A stretch of DNA of 64,000 nt, taken from NCBI RefSeq assembly GCF_036588685.1, contig NC_086383.1, positions 55,999,448 to 56,063,447 of the forward strand, in the 5' to 3' direction. The position numbers were made by a program, and so were the translations under genes. The notes under the pieces were generated by a model that worked only from the letters and a program-made list of their open reading frames with translations, was not told the origin of the DNA and ran no database searches. How positions within the stretch are numbered: position 1 is the stretch's first letter; the number at the start of each line of letters is the position of its first letter. Origin of the DNA: Mytilus trossulus (Eukaryota; Mollusca; Bivalvia; Mytilida; Mytilidae). Below, piece by piece: positions 15,001 to 30,216 of this stretch.

Positions 15001-18000
15001 AATTGAATTATCTATACATTTAAGTTTGCACTGCATGCTATGATTTCAAACCACAGTCTACATCTGTTGGGAACGTTGCCCTGAACGGGACGGAATGAAA
15101 CCCGTACGTTCGATGAGGCGAAAGATCTTAATCTTAGCTACCTGAGTAGTCCTTTTTCTGTCCTCTTCAGGGATGAATGACAAAAGGGGGGTGTTAGTAA
15201 TAACATTTAAAAAAAAAAGAGCTTTATAATCATTCCATTTATATTTTATTAAACGTGTGTGGGTCCCACGTCAGGTACGTTGTCGTGAAAGGTCGTTTAT
15301 CATATTTAAACGTCTAGCCCCCCCCCCCCCCCTTTTTTCTCATTGTCAAGACCCTCTCATCTCCTTATATTCACGCAGTACTTAATTTTCCATGTGCACT
15401 AATTGCTGACAAAAATGTCATATAAATTGGATAGACTAAGCACTGCGAGTGTTTCTTTGCCTCAAGTGTAGTGGATTGATTTGATTGTTTTTGCTTAACG
15501 TCCAGTGGCAAATATTCCATGCAAATTAAAGCCATTGTGTTAGAAATTCACCTCAAGTCTAGTTAAACATTACCTTTTATTTGTATTTTTGTGAGAGAAG
15601 AAGAGAAAAAAAACACGAATGATATAGAATTGCACACACGCACTTGCTTCAAATGTGTTTTCTAAAATAAAACCACTATGCAATCTTAAGCATTGATGAC
15701 TATTTCGACTTAAGTTACAACAAAGTGGCATTTATTTGATAGCCAAATTATCTGATCCCGACTTGACTGTGATGAGAAAAAGCAACATATTACATGGTAG
15801 AGCACACTGGTTCCCGAAAAGTGGATCATAGTATAAGAACAGGTACTTCCGATTTGGGCAACAAGGCAAACACATCATACTTTCAAATATTTATTTCATT
15901 ATTCACGTGAAACTTCCGTCACGGGTTCTACCGTCACCCTGTAACGTGGAGCCTTTCAATTTGTATCAATTCATTGCTCATTGTCTTTTACTTTTGCACA
16001 AAGTAACAGCTACTCGTAGGAACTACATTTTGTCTACAATGTGTACTACTAGTTTTCTGCAGACACATACGGGGGTAAATTCAGTAAATAAACATACGTC
16101 ATCAGGGACCGCCCATTTAGGGGAGAGCTTTCTGTATAACACTGAAGTTATATGCTCTTCTGATTGGCAGATACTGTTTGTAATAAATATTTTTTTGGTA
16201 GATGGATCAAAACTAGAGTTGAAAAAAAAAAAAATATATATATATGCTGAATGTACTAATTTGTTTCCCTTCAGGGTTGAAAAGTAATGGGGGTCAGTAT
16301 AGGAATTCAGTGCGAATGTACATTGTTTGTAAACAAGGCCATGTGAATGCCCAAAAATGCCGCATGACCCTATGTTTTTATTGTTGCAAAAGATAGGGCT
16401 ACATTTGTACTTGCATGAATGATATATGAAAGATTTTAATTTCTAAAGGTAAAATCAGGTATAAATTTATTCCCACACATAGATTAGCATTAAAGTCAAT
16501 GGGAGATTTTTTTTACTGAATTTACCCCTACAAGTAAGCAAAAACTAAACGAAAAGACAAATGATCAAACAGATAGAAAAAAAACACTCCGCCACGGCTT
16601 TCTGGATTAATTCTTTTTTCATATCAACAATAGTCAGACAATTTTTTTGAAACTCCACCACTTGCACGTGGACAGAAGTGAATATTTTCACACTGAGATT
16701 CTCCTAAAACAATACAACAAACAAAACACAGCGAATTTCATACCGTTCAGTTTTGAGTTGTTGGTTTGATTGATGTATACACTGCATCTCCTATGATTCA
16801 TATGACTGTTTTATGCGTCAACAACGTTGTTGCTCATTTACTAAACAGTGAAGGTATTTCGCCTTTTATAGCTGATGTTTATCATTTGAAAATCTATTTC
16901 AAGGTATCCCCCTTTTCTTCATAAAATAATTTAAACCAAAACAAATGCAAAAAGCAAAAAACACTAAAAAATTGTTTTCCAAACGTTACTCGTAACAAAA
17001 CAAGCTTCGTCTTTCAGAGGTAAGCATACGATGTAATGGGTTTGAAACCCTTATATACTACCCATTTTGTAAAGTTTCCTCAGAGAAGGTATTGGCAAAA
17101 ATCTGGTTGGTTATATACGTATAGTATACGTTTGCGGCTTGTGGCGTTTTTCTTGTTTTTTGAAGTTGTGCTCTGCATAGATTAAAATCTAATAATCTCT
17201 AAAAATCTAAAACACCGACTCAATCATAGAATGAGTCTTTGTCAGGGCTTTATCGTAATAACAAACAAAAATTTTGCAAAAATTCGATATAGTACACCCT
17301 TTTAATTGAATTATCTATACATTTAAGTTTGCACTGCATGCTATGATTTCAAACCACAGTCTACATCTGTTGGGAACGTTGCCCTGAACGGGACGGAATG
17401 AAACCCGTACGTTCGATGAGGCGAAAGATCTTAATCTTAGCTACCTGAGTAGTCCTTTTTCTGTCCTCTTCAGGGATGAATGACAAAAGGGGGGTGTTAG
17501 TAATAACATTTAAAAAAAAAAGAGCTTTATAATCATTCCATTTATATTTTATTAAACGTGTGTGGGTCCCACGTCAGGTACGTTGTCGTGAAAGGTCGTT
17601 TATCATATTTAAACGTCTAGCCCCCCCCCCCTTTTTTCTCATTGTCAAGACCCTCTCATCTCCTTATATTCACGCAGTACTTAATTTTCCATGTGCACTA
17701 ATTGCTGACAAAAATGTCATATAAATTGGATAGACTAAGCACTGCGAGTGTTTCTTTGCCTCAAGTGTAGTGGATTGATTTGATTGTTTTTGCTTAACGT
17801 CCAGTGGCAAATATTCCATGCAAATTAAAGCCATTGTGTTAGAAATTCACCTCAAGTCTAGTTAAACATTACCTTTTATTTGTATTTTTGTGAGAGAAGA
17901 AGAGAAAAAAAACACGAATGATATAGAATTGCACACACGCACTTGCTTCAAATGTGTTTTCTAAAATAAAACCACTATGCAATCTTAAGCATTGATGACT

Positions 18001-21000
18001 ATTTCGACTTAAGTTACAACAAAGTGGCATTTATTTGATAGCCAAATTATCTGATCCCGACTTGACTGTGATGAGAAAAAGCAACATATTACATGGTAGA
18101 GCACACTGGTTCCCGAAAAGTGGATCATAGTATAAGAACAGGTACTTCCGATTTGGGCAACAAGGCAAACACATCATACTTTCAAATATTTATTTCATTA
18201 TTCACGTGAAACTTCCGTCACGGGTTCTACCGTCACCCTGTAACGTGGAGCCTTTCAATTTGTATCAATTCATTGCTCATTGTCTTTTACTTTTGCACAA
18301 AGTAACAGCTACTCGTAGGAACTACATTTTGTCTACAATGTGTACTACTAGTTTTCTGCAGACACATACGGGGGTAAATTCAGTAAATAAACATACGTCA
18401 TCAGGGACCGCCCATTTAGGGGAGAGCTTTCTGTATAACACTGAAGTTATATGCTCTTCTGATTGGCAGATACTGTTTGTAATAAATATTTTTTTGGTAG
18501 ATGGATCAAAACTAGAGTTGAAAAAAAAAAAAATATATATATATGCTGAATGTACTAATTTGTTTCCCTTCAGGGTTGAAAAGTAATGGGGGTCAGTATA
18601 GGAATTCAGTGCGAATGTACATTGTTTGTAAACAAGGCCATGTGAATGCCCAAAAATGCCGCATGACCCTATGTTTTTATTGTTGCAAAAGATAGGGCTA
18701 CATTTGTACTTGCATGAATGATATATGAAAGATTTTAATTTCTAAAGGTAAAATCAGGTATAAATTTATTCCCACACATAGATTAGCATTAAAGTCAATG
18801 GGAGATTTTTTTTACTGAATTTACCCCTACAAGTAAGCAAAAACTAAACGAAAAGACAAATGATCAAACAGATAGAAAAAAAACACTCCGCCACGGCTTT
18901 CTGGATTAATTCTTTTTTCATATCAACAATAGTCAGACAATTTTTTTGAAACTCCACCACTTGCACGTGGACAGAAGTGAATATTTTCACACTGAGATTC
19001 TCCTAAAACAATACAACAAACAAAACACAGCGAATTTCATACCGTTCAGTTTTGAGTTGTTGGTTTGATTGATGTATACACTGCATCTCCTATGATTCAT
19101 ATGACTGTTTTATGCGTCAACAACGTTGTTGCTCATTTACTAAACAGTGAAGGTATTTCGCCTTTTATAGCTGATGTTTATCATTTGAAAATCTATTTCA
19201 AGGTATCCCCCTTTTCTTCATAAAATAATTTAAACCAAAACAAATGCAAAAAGCAAAAAACACTAAAAAATTGTTTTCCAAACGTTACTCGTAACAAAAC
19301 AAGCTTCGTCTTTCAGAGGTAAGCATACGATGTAATGGGTTTGAAACCCTTATATACTACCCATTTTGTAAAGTTTCCTCAGAGAAGGTATTGGCAAAAA
19401 TCTGGTTGGTTATATACGTATAGTATACGTTTGCGGCTTGTGGCGTTTTTCTTGTTTTTTGAAGTTGTGCTCTGCATAGATTAAAATCTAATAATCTCTA
19501 AAAATCTAAAACACCGACTCAATCATAGAATGAGTCTTTGTCAGGGCTTTATCGTAATAACAAACAAAAATTTTGCAAAAATTCGATATAGTACACCCTT
19601 TTAATTGAATTATCTATACATTTAAGTTTGCACTGCATGCTATGATTTCAAACCACAGTCTACATCTGTTGGGAACGTTGCCCTGAACGGGACGGAATGA
19701 AACCCGTACGTTCGATGAGGCGAAAGATCTTAATCTTAGCTACCTGAGTAGTCCTTTTTCTGTCCTCTTCAGGGATGAATGACAAAAGGGGGGTGTTAGT
19801 AATAACATTTAAAAAAAAAAGAGCTTTATAATCATTCCATTTATATTTTATTAAACGTGTGTGGGTCCCACGTCAGGTACGTTGTCGTGAAAGGTCGTTT
19901 ATCATATTTAAACGTCTAGCCCCCCCCCCCCTTTTTTCTCATTGTCAAGACCCTCTCATCTCCTTATATTCACGCAGTACTTAATTTTCCATGTGCACTA
20001 ATTGCTGACAAAAATGTCATATAAATTGGATAGACTAAGCACTGCGAGTGTTTCTTTGCCTCAAGTGTAGTGGATTGATTTGATTGTTTTTGCTTAACGT
20101 CCAGTGGCAAATATTCCATGCAAATTAAAGCCATTGTGTTAGAAATTCACCTCAAGTCTAGTTAAACATTACCTTTTATTTGTATTTTTGTGAGAGAAGA
20201 AGAGAAAAAAAACACGAATGATATAGAATTGCACACACGCACTTGCTTCAAATGTGTTTTCTAAAATAAAACCACTATGCAATCTTAAGCATTGATGACT
20301 ATTTCGACTTAAGTTACAACAAAGTGGCATTTATTTGATAGCCAAATTATCTGATCCCGACTTGACTGTGATGAGAAAAAGCAACATATTACATGGTAGA
20401 GCACACTGGTTCCCGAAAAGTGGATCATAGTATAAGAACAGGTACTTCCGATTTGGGCAACAAGGCAAACACATCATACTTTCAAATATTTATTTCATTA
20501 TTCACGTGAAACTTCCGTCACGGGTTCTACCGTCACCCTGTAACGTGGAGCCTTTCAATTTGTATCAATTCATTGCTCATTGTCTTTTACTTTTGCACAA
20601 AGTAACAGCTACTCGTAGGAACTACATTTTGTCTACAATGTGTACTACTAGTTTTCTGCAGACACATACGGGGGTAAATTCAGTAAATAAACATACGTCA
20701 TCAGGGACCGCCCATTTAGGGGAGAGCTTTCTGTATAACACTGAAGTTATATGCTCTTCTGATTGGCAGATACTGTTTGTAATAAATATTTTTTTGGTAG
20801 ATGGATCAAAACTAGAGTTGAAAAAAAAAAATATATATATATATGCTGAATGTACTAATTTGTTTCCCTTCAGGGTTGAAAAGTAATGGGGGTCAGTATA
20901 GGAATTCAGTGCGAATGTACATTGTTTGTAAACAAGGCCATGTGAATGCCCAAAAATGCCGCATGACCCTATGTTTTTATTGTTGCAAAAGATAGGGCTA

Positions 21001-24000
21001 CATTTGTACTTGCATGAATGATATATGAAAGATTTTAATTTCTAAAGGTAAAATCAGGTATAAATTTATTCCCACACATAGATTAGCATTAAAGTCAATG
21101 GGAGATTTTTTTTACTGAATTTACCCCTACAAGTAAGCAAAAACTAAACGAAAAGACAAATGATCAAACAGATAGAAAAAAAACACTCCGCCACGGCTTT
21201 CTGGATTAATTCTTTTTTCATATCAACAATAGTCAGACAATTTTTTTGAAACTCCACCACTTGCACGTGGACAGAAGTGAATATTTTCACACTGAGATTC
21301 TCCTAAAACAATACAACAAACAAAACACAGCGAATTTCATACCGTTCAGTTTTGAGTTGTTGGTTTGATTGATGTATACACTGCATCTCCTATGATTCAT
21401 ATGACTGTTTTATGCGTCAACAACGTTGTTGCTCATTTACTAAACAGTGAAGGTATTTCGCCTTTTATAGCTGATGTTTATCATTTGAAAATCTATTTCA
21501 AGGTATCCCCCTTTTCTTCATAAAATAATTTAAACCAAAACAAATGCAAAAAGCAAAAAACACTAAAAAGTTGTTTTCCAAACGTTACTCGTAACAAAAC
21601 AAGCTTCGTCTTTCAGAGGTAAGCATACGATGTAATGGGTTTGAAACCCTTATATACTACCCATTTTGTAAAGTTTCCTCAGAGAAGGTATACAGGCAAA
21701 AATCTGGTTGGTTATATACGTATAGTATACGTTTGCGGCTTGTGGCGTTTTTCTTGTTTTTTGAAGTTGTGCTCTGCATAGATTAAAATCTAATAATCTC
21801 TAAAAATCTAAAACACCGACTCAATCATAGAATGAGTCTTTGTCAGGGCTTTATCGTAATAACAAACAAAAATTTTGCAAAAATTCGATATAGTACACCC
21901 TTTTAATTGAATTATCTATACATTTAAGTTTGCACTGCATGCTATGATTTCAAACCACAGTCTACATCTGTTGGGAACGTTGCCCTGAACGGGACGGAAT
22001 GAAACCCGTACGTTCGATGAGGCGAAAGATCTTAATCTTAGCTACCTGAGTAGTCCTTTTTCTGTCCTCTTCAGGGATGAATGACAAAAGGGGGGTGTTA
22101 GTAATAACATTTAAAAAAAAAAGAGCTTTATAATCATCCCATTTACATTTTATTAAACGTGTGTGGGTCCCACGTCAGGTACGTTGTCGTGAAAGGTCGT
22201 TTATCATATTTAAACGTCTAGCCCCCCCCCTTTTTTCTCATTGTCAAGACCCTCTCATCTCCTTATATTCACGCAGTACTTAATTTTCCATGTGCACTAA
22301 TTGCTGACAAAAATGTCATATAAATTGGATAGACTAAGCACTGCGAGTGTTTCTTTGCCTCAAGTGTAGTGGATTGATTTGATTGTTTTTGCTTAACGTC
22401 CAGTGGCAAATATTCCATGCAAATTAAAGCCATTGTGTTAGAAATTCACCTCAAGTCTAGTTAAACATTACCTTTTATTTGTATTTTTGTGAGAGAAGAA
22501 GAGAAAAAAAACACGAATGATATAGAATTGCACACACGCACTTGCTTCAAATGTGTTTTCTAAAATAAAACCACTATGCAATCTTAAGCATTGATGACTA
22601 TTTCGACTTAAGTTACAACAAAGTGGCATTTATTTGATAGCCAAATTATCTGATCCCGACTTGACTGTGATGAGAAAAAGCAACATATTACATGGTAGAG
22701 CACACTGGTTCCCGAAAAGTGGATCATAGTATAAGAACAGGTACTTCCGATTTGGGCAACAAGGCAAACACATCATACTTTCAAATATTTATTTCATTAT
22801 TCACGTGAAACTTCCGTCACGGGTTCTACCGTCACCCTGTAACGTGGAGCCTTTCAATTTGTATCAATTCATTGCTCATTGTCTTTTACTTTTGCACAAA
22901 GTAACAGCTACTCGTAGGAACTACATTTTGTCTACAATGTGTACTACTAGTTTTCTGCAGACACATACGGGGGTAAATTCAGTAAATAAACATACGTCAT
23001 CAGGGACCGCCCATTTAGGGGAGAGCTTTCTGTATAACACTGAAGTTATATGCTCTTCTGATTGGCAGATACTGTTTGTAATAAATATTTTTTTGGTAGA
23101 TGGATCAAAACTAGAGTTGAAAAAAAAAAAAATATATATATGCTAAATGTACTAATTTGTTTCCCTTCAGGGTTGAAAAGTAATGGGGGTCAGTATAGGA
23201 ATTCAGTGCGAATGTACATTGTTTGTAAACAAGGCCATGTGAATGCCCAAAAATGCCGCATGACCCTATGTTTTTATTGTTGCAAAAGATAGGGCTACAT
23301 TTGTACTTGCATGAATGATATATGAAAGATTTTAATTTCTAAAGGTAAAATCAGGTATAAATTTATTCCCACACATAGATTAGCATTAAAGTCAATGGGA
23401 GATTTTTTTTACTGAATTTACCCCTACAAGTAAGCAAAAACTAAACGAAAAGACAAATGATCAAACAGATAGAAAAAAAACACTCCGCCACGGCTTTCTG
23501 GATTAATTCTTTTTTCATATCAACAATAGTCAGACAATTTTTTTGAAACTCCACCACTTGCACGTGGACAGAAGTGAATATTTTCACACTGAGATTCTCC
23601 TAAAACAATACAACAAACAAAACACAGCGAATTTCATACCGTTCAGTTTTGAGTTGTTGGTTTGATTGATGTATACACTGCATCTCCTATGATTCATATG
23701 ACTGTTTTATGCGTCAACAACGTTGTTGCTCATTTACTAAACAGTGAAGGTATTTCGCCTTTTATAGCTGATGTTTATCATTTGAAAATCTATTTCAAGG
23801 TATCCCCCTTTTCTTCATAAAATAATTTAAACCAAAACAAATGCAAAAAGCAAAAAACACTAAAAAATTGTTTTCCAAACGTTACTCGTAACAAAACAAG
23901 CTTCGTCTTTCAGAGGTAAGCATACGATGTAATGGGTTTGAAACCCTTATATACTACCCATTTTGTAAAGTTTCCTCAGAGAAGGTATTGGCAAAAATCT

Positions 24001-27000
24001 GGTTGGTTATATACGTATAGTATACGTTTGCGGCTTGTGGCGTTTTTCTTGTTTTTTGAAGTTGTGCTCTGCATAGATTAAAATCTAATAATCTCTAAAA
24101 ATCTAAAACACCGACTCAATCATAGAATGAGTCTTTGTCAGGGCTTTATCGTAATAACAAACAAAAATTTTGCAAAAATTCGATATAGTACACCCTTTTA
24201 ATTGAATTATCTATACATTTAAGTTTGCACTGCATGCTATGATTTCAAACCACAGTCTACATCTGTTGGGAACGTTGCCCTGAACGGGACGGAATGAAAC
24301 CCGTACGTTCGATGAGGCGAAAGATCTTAATCTTAGCTACCTGAGTAGTCCTTTTTCTGTCCTCTTCAGGGATGAATGACAAAAGGGGGGTGTTAGTAAT
24401 AACATTTAAAAAAAAAGAGCTTTATAATCATCCCATTTACATTTTATTAAACGTGTGTGGGTCCCACGTCAGGTACGTTGTCGTGAAAGGTCGTTTATCA
24501 TATTTAAACGTCTAGCCCCCCCCCCCCCTTTTTTCTCATTGTCAAGACCCTCTCATCTCCTTATATTCACGCAGTACTTAATTTTCCATGTGCACTAATT
24601 GCTGACAAAAATGTCATATAAATTGGATAGACTAAGCACTGCGAGTGTTTCTTTGCCTCAAGTGTAGTGGATTGATTTGATTGTTTTTGCTTAACGTCCA
24701 GTGGCAAATATTCCATGCAAATTAAAGCCATTGTGTTAGAAATTCACCTCAAGTCTAGTTAAACATTACCTTTTATTTGTATTTTTGTGAGAGAAGAAGA
24801 GAAAAAAAACACGAATGATATAGAATTGCACACACGCACTTGCTTCAAATGTGTTTTCTAAAATAAAACCACTATGCAATCTTAAGCATTGATGACTATT
24901 TCGACTTAAGTTACAACAAAGTGGCATTTATTTGATAGCCAAATTATCTGATCCCGACTTGACTGTGATGAGAAAAAGCAACATATTACATGGTAGAGCA
25001 CACTGGTTCCCGAAAAGTGGATCATAGTATAAGAACAGGTACTTCCGATTTGGGCAACAAGGCAAACACATCATACTTTCAAATATTTATTTCATTATTC
25101 ACGTGAAACTTCCGTCACGGGTTCTACCGTCACCCTGTAACGTGGAGCCTTTCAATTTGTATCAATTCATTGCTCATTGTCTTTTACTTTTGCACAAAGT
25201 AACAGCTACTCGTAGGAACTACATTTTGTCTACAATGTGTACTACTAGTTTTCTGCAGACACATACGGGGGTAAATTCAGTAAATAAACATACGTCATCA
25301 GGGACCGCCCATTTAGGGGAGAGCTTTCTGTATAACACTGAAGTTATATGCTCTTCTGATTGGCAGATACTGTTTGTAATAAATATTTTTTTGGTAGATG
25401 GATCAAAACTAGAGTTGAAAAAAAAAAAAATATATATATGCTGAATGTACTAATTTGTTTCCCTTCAGGGTTGAAAAGTAATGGGGGTCAGTATAGGAAT
25501 TCAGTGCGAATGTACATTGTTTGTAAACAAGGCCATGTGAATGCCCAAAAATGCCGCATGACCCTATGTTTTTATTGTTGCAAAAGATAGGGCTACATTT
25601 GTACTTGCATGAATGATATATGAAAGATTTTAATTTCTAAAGGTAAAATCAGGTATAAATTTATTCCCACACATAGATTAGCATTAAAGTCAATGGGAGA
25701 TTTTTTTTACTGAATTTACCCCTACAAGTAAGCAAAAACTAAACGAAAAGACAAATGATCAAACAGATAGAAAAAAAACACTCCGCCACGGCTTTCTGGA
25801 TTAATTCTTTTTTCATATCAACAATAGTCAGACAATTTTTTTGAAACTCCACCACTTGCACGTGGACAGAAGTGAATATTTTCACACTGAGATTCTCCTA
25901 AAACAATACAACAAACAAAACACAGCGAATTTCATACCGTTCAGTTTTGAGTTGTTGGTTTGATTGATGTATACACTGCATCTCCTATGATTCATATGAC
26001 TGTTTTATGCGTCAACAACGTTGTTGCTCATTTACTAAACAGTGAAGGTATTTCGCCTTTTATAGCTGATGTTTATCATTTGAAAATCTATTTCAAGGTA
26101 TCCCCCTTTTCTTCATAAAATAATTTAAACCAAAACAAATGCAAAAAGCAAAAAACACTAAAAAATTGTTTTCCAAACGTTACTCGTAACAAAACAAGCT
26201 TCGTCTTTCAGAGGTAAGCATACGATGTAATGGGTTTGAAACCCTTATATACTACCCATTTTGTAAAGTTTCCTCAGAGAAGGTATTGGCAAAAATCTGG
26301 TTGGTTATATACGTATAGTATACGTTTGCGGCTTGTGGCGTTTTTCTTGTTTTTTGAAGTTGTGCTCTGCATAGATTAAAATCTAATAATCTCTAAAAAT
26401 CTAAAACACCGACTCAATCATAGAATGAGTCTTTGTCAGGGCTTTATCGTAATAACAAACAAAAATTTTGCAAAAATTCGATATAGTACACCCTTTTAAT
26501 TGAATTATCTATACATTTAAGTTTGCACTGCATGCTATGATTTCAAACCACAGTCTACATCTGTTGGGAACGTTGCCCTGAACGGGACGGAATGAAACCC
26601 GTACGTTCGATGAGGCGAAAGATCTTAATCTTAGCTACCTGAGTAGTCCTTTTTCTGTCCTCTTCAGGGATGAATGACAAAAGGGGGGTGTTAGTAATAA
26701 CATTTAAAAAAAAAAGAGCTTTATAATCATCCCATTTACATTTTATTAAACGTGTGTGGGTCCCACGTCAGGTACGTTGTCGTGAAAGGTCGTTTATCAT
26801 ATTTAAACGTCTAGCCCCCCCCCCCTTTTTTCTCATTGTCAAGACCCTCTCATCTCCTTATATTCACGCAGTACTTAATTTTCCATGTGCACTAATTGCT
26901 GACAAAAATGTCATATAAATTGGATAGACTAAGCACTGCGAGTGTTTCTTTGCCTCAAGTGTAGTGGATTGATTTGATTGTTTTTGCTTAACGTCCAGTG

Positions 27001-30000
27001 GCAAATATTCCATGCAAATTAAAGCCATTGTGTTAGAAATTCACCTCAAGTCTAGTTAAACATTACCTTTTATTTGTATTTTTGTGAGAGAAGAAGAGAA
27101 AAAAAACACGAATGATATAGAATTGCACACACGCACTTGCTTCAAATGTGTTTTCTAAAATAAAACCACTATGCAATCTTAAGCATTGATGACTATTTCG
27201 ACTTAAGTTACAACAAAGTGGCATTTATTTGATAGCCAAATTATCTGATCCCGACTTGACTGTGATGAGAAAAAGCAACATATTACATGGTAGAGCACAC
27301 TGGTTCCCGAAAAGTGGATCATAGTATAAGAACAGGTACTTCCGATTTGGGCAACAAGGCAAACACATCATACTTTCAAATATTTATTTCATTATTCACG
27401 TGAAACTTCCGTCACGGGTTCTACCGTCACCCTGTAACGTGGAGCCTTTCAATTTGTATCAATTCATTGCTCATTGTCTTTTACTTTTGCACAAAGTAAC
27501 AGCTACTCGTAGGAACTACATTTTGTCTACAATGTGTACTACTAGTTTTCTGCAGACACATACGGGGGTAAATTCAGTAAATAAACATACGTCATCAGGG
27601 ACCGCCCATTTAGGGGAGAGCTTTCTGTATAACACTGAAGTTATATGCTCTTCTGATTGGCAGATACTGTTTGTAATAAATATTTTTTTGGTAGATGGAT
27701 CAAAACTAGAGTTGAAAAAAAAAAAAAATATATATATGCTGAATGTACTAATTTGTTTCCCTTCAGGGTTGAAAAGTAATGGGGGTCAGTATAGGAATTC
27801 AGTGCGAATGTACATTGTTTGTAAACAAGGCCATGTGAATGCCCAAAAATGCCGCATGACCCTATGTTTTTATTGTTGCAAAAGATAGGGCTACATTTGT
27901 ACTTGCATGAATGATATATGAAAGATTTTAATTTCTAAAGGTAAAATCAGGTATAAATTTATTCCCACACATAGATTAGCATTAAAGTCAATGGGAGATT
28001 TTTTTTACTGAATTTACCCCTACAAGTAAGCAAAAACTAAACGAAAAGACAAATGATCAAACAGATAGAAAAAAAACACTCCGCCACGGCTTTCTGGATT
28101 AATTCTTTTTTCATATCAACAATAGTCAGACAATTTTTTTGAAACTCCACCACTTGCACGTGGACAGAAGTGAATATTTTCACACTGAGATTCTCCTAAA
28201 ACAATACAACAAACAAAACACAGCGAATTTCATACCGTTCAGTTTTGAGTTGTTGGTTTGATTGATGTATACACTGCATCTCCTATGATTCATATGACTG
28301 TTTTATGCGTCAACAACGTTGTTGCTCATTTACTAAACAGTGAAGGTATTTCGCCTTTTATAGCTGATGTTTATCATTTGAAAATCTATTTCAAGGTATC
28401 CCCCTTTTCTTCATAAAATAATTTAAACCAAAACAAATGCAAAAAGCAAAAAACACTAAAAAATTGTTTTCCAAACGTTACTCGTAACAAAACAAGCTTC
28501 GTCTTTCAGAGGTAAGCATACGATGTAATGGGTTTGAAACCCTTATATACTACCCATTTTGTAAAGTTTCCTCAGAGAAGGTATTGGCAAAAATCTGGTT
28601 GGTTATATACGTATAGTATACGTTTGCGGCTTGTGGCGTTTTTCTTGTTTTTTGAAGTTGTGCTCTGCATAGATTAAAATCTAATAATCTCTAAAAATCT
28701 AAAACACCGACTCAATCATAGAATGAGTCTTTGTCAGGGCTTTATCGTAATAACAAACAAAAATTTTGCAAAAATTCGATATAGTACACCCTTTTAATTG
28801 AATTATCTATACATTTAAGTTTGCACTGCATGCTATGATTTCAAACCACAGTCTACATCTGTTGGGAACGTTGCCCTGAACGGGACGGAATGAAACCCGT
28901 ACGTTCGATGAGGCGAAAGATCTTAATCTTAGCTACCTGAGTAGTCCTTTTTCTGTCCTCTTCAGGGATGAATGACAAAAGGGGGGTGTTAGTAATAACA
29001 TTTAAAAAAAAAAGAGCTTTATAATCATCCCATTTACATTTTATTAAACGTGTGTGGGTCCCACGTCAGGTACGTTGTCGTGAAAGGTCGTTTATCATAT
29101 TTAAACGTCTAGCCCCCCCCCCCTTTTTTCTCATTGTCAAGACCCTCTCATCTCCTTATATTCACGCAGTACTTAATTTTCCATGTGCACTAATTGCTGA
29201 CAAAAATGTCATATAAATTGGATAGACTAAGCACTGCGAGTGTTTCTTTGCCTCAAGTGTAGTGGATTGATTTGATTGTTTTTGCTTAACGTCCAGTGGC
29301 AAATATTCCATGCAAATTAAAGCCATTGTGTTAGAAATTCACCTCAAGTCTAGTTAAACATTACCTTTTATTTGTATTTTTGTGAGAGAAGAAGAGAAAA
29401 AAAACACGAATGATATAGAATTGCACACACGCACTTGCTTCAAATGTGTTTTCTAAAATAAAACCACTATGCAATCTTAAGCATTGATGACTATTTCGAC
29501 TTAAGTTACAACAAAGTGGCATTTATTTGATAGCCAAATTATCTGATCCCGACTTGACTGTGATGAGAAAAAGCAACATATTACATGGTAGAGCACACTG
29601 GTTCCCGAAAAGTGGATCATAGTATAAGAACAGGTACTTCCGATTTGGGCAACAAGGCAAACACATCATACTTTCAAATATTTATTTCATTATTCACGTG
29701 AAACTTCCGTCACGGGTTCTACCGTCACCCTGTAACGTGGAGCCTTTCAATTTGTATCAATTCATTGCTCATTGTCTTTTACTTTTGCACAAAGTAACAG
29801 CTACTCGTAGGAACTACATTTTGTCTACAATGTGTACTACTAGTTTTCTGCAGACACATACGGGGGTAAATTCAGTAAATAAACATACGTCATCAGGGAC
29901 CGCCCATTTAGGGGAGAGCTTTCTGTATAACACTGAAGTTATATGCTCTTCTGATTGGCAGATACTGTTTGTAATAAATATTTTTTTGGTAGATGGATCA

Positions 30001-30216
30001 AAACTAGAGTTGAAAAAAAAAAAAAATATATATATGCTGAATGTACTAATTTGTTTCCCTTCAGGGTTGAAAAGTAATGGGGGTCAGTATAGGAATTCAG
30101 TGCGAATGTACATTGTTTGTAAACAAGGCCATGTGAATGCCCAAAAATGCCGCATGACCCTATGTTTTTATTGTTGCAAAAGATAGGGCTACATTTGTAC
30201 TTGCATGAATGATATA
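1..30216. repeat. Tandem array of ~2.3 kb satellite units (13 full units plus a partial unit)
   Basis: Head-to-tail near-identical units start at 1, 2302, 4599, 6899, 9197, 11496, 13797, 16100, 18399, 20699, 22998, 25296, 27593 and 29891, phased on the word CATCAGGGACC. Unit lengths are 2297-2303 bp and differ mostly by the length of an A(n)(TA)n tract and a poly-C tract. The array enters from the left edge, so its true size is unknown. It stops at 30216, where the unit continuation GAAAGATTTT is replaced by unrelated satellite. Few substitutions separate units, and those present are shared by neighbouring units. I recognise no rRNA, snRNA, histone or tRNA gene in the unit. The frame of 113-162 codons beginning about 193 bp before each unit boundary starts with GTG and changes its C-terminus with A/TA tract length, so I do not call it a gene. 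Confidence 0.97.
2302..4598. repeat. Representative 2.3 kb unit with internal landmarks
   Basis: Landmarks that recur in nearly every unit, given for this copy: A(n)(TA)n tract near 2422-2445; perfect 14-bp palindrome CAACAACGTTGTTG at 3020-3033; inverted repeat GGGTTTGAAACCC at 3240-3252; hairpin GACTCA with TGAGTC and a 9-nt loop at 3419-3439; GTGGGTCCCAC near 3766; poly-C run near 3822; and a GTCCAGTGGCAAATATTCCA core near 3999 that also occurs in other repeats of this window. A word CGCCTTTTATAGCTGAT near 3061 is shared with the dispersed SINE-like repeat seen at 47206 and 51191. No function is inferred from these; they show that the unit is compound. Confidence 0.8.
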
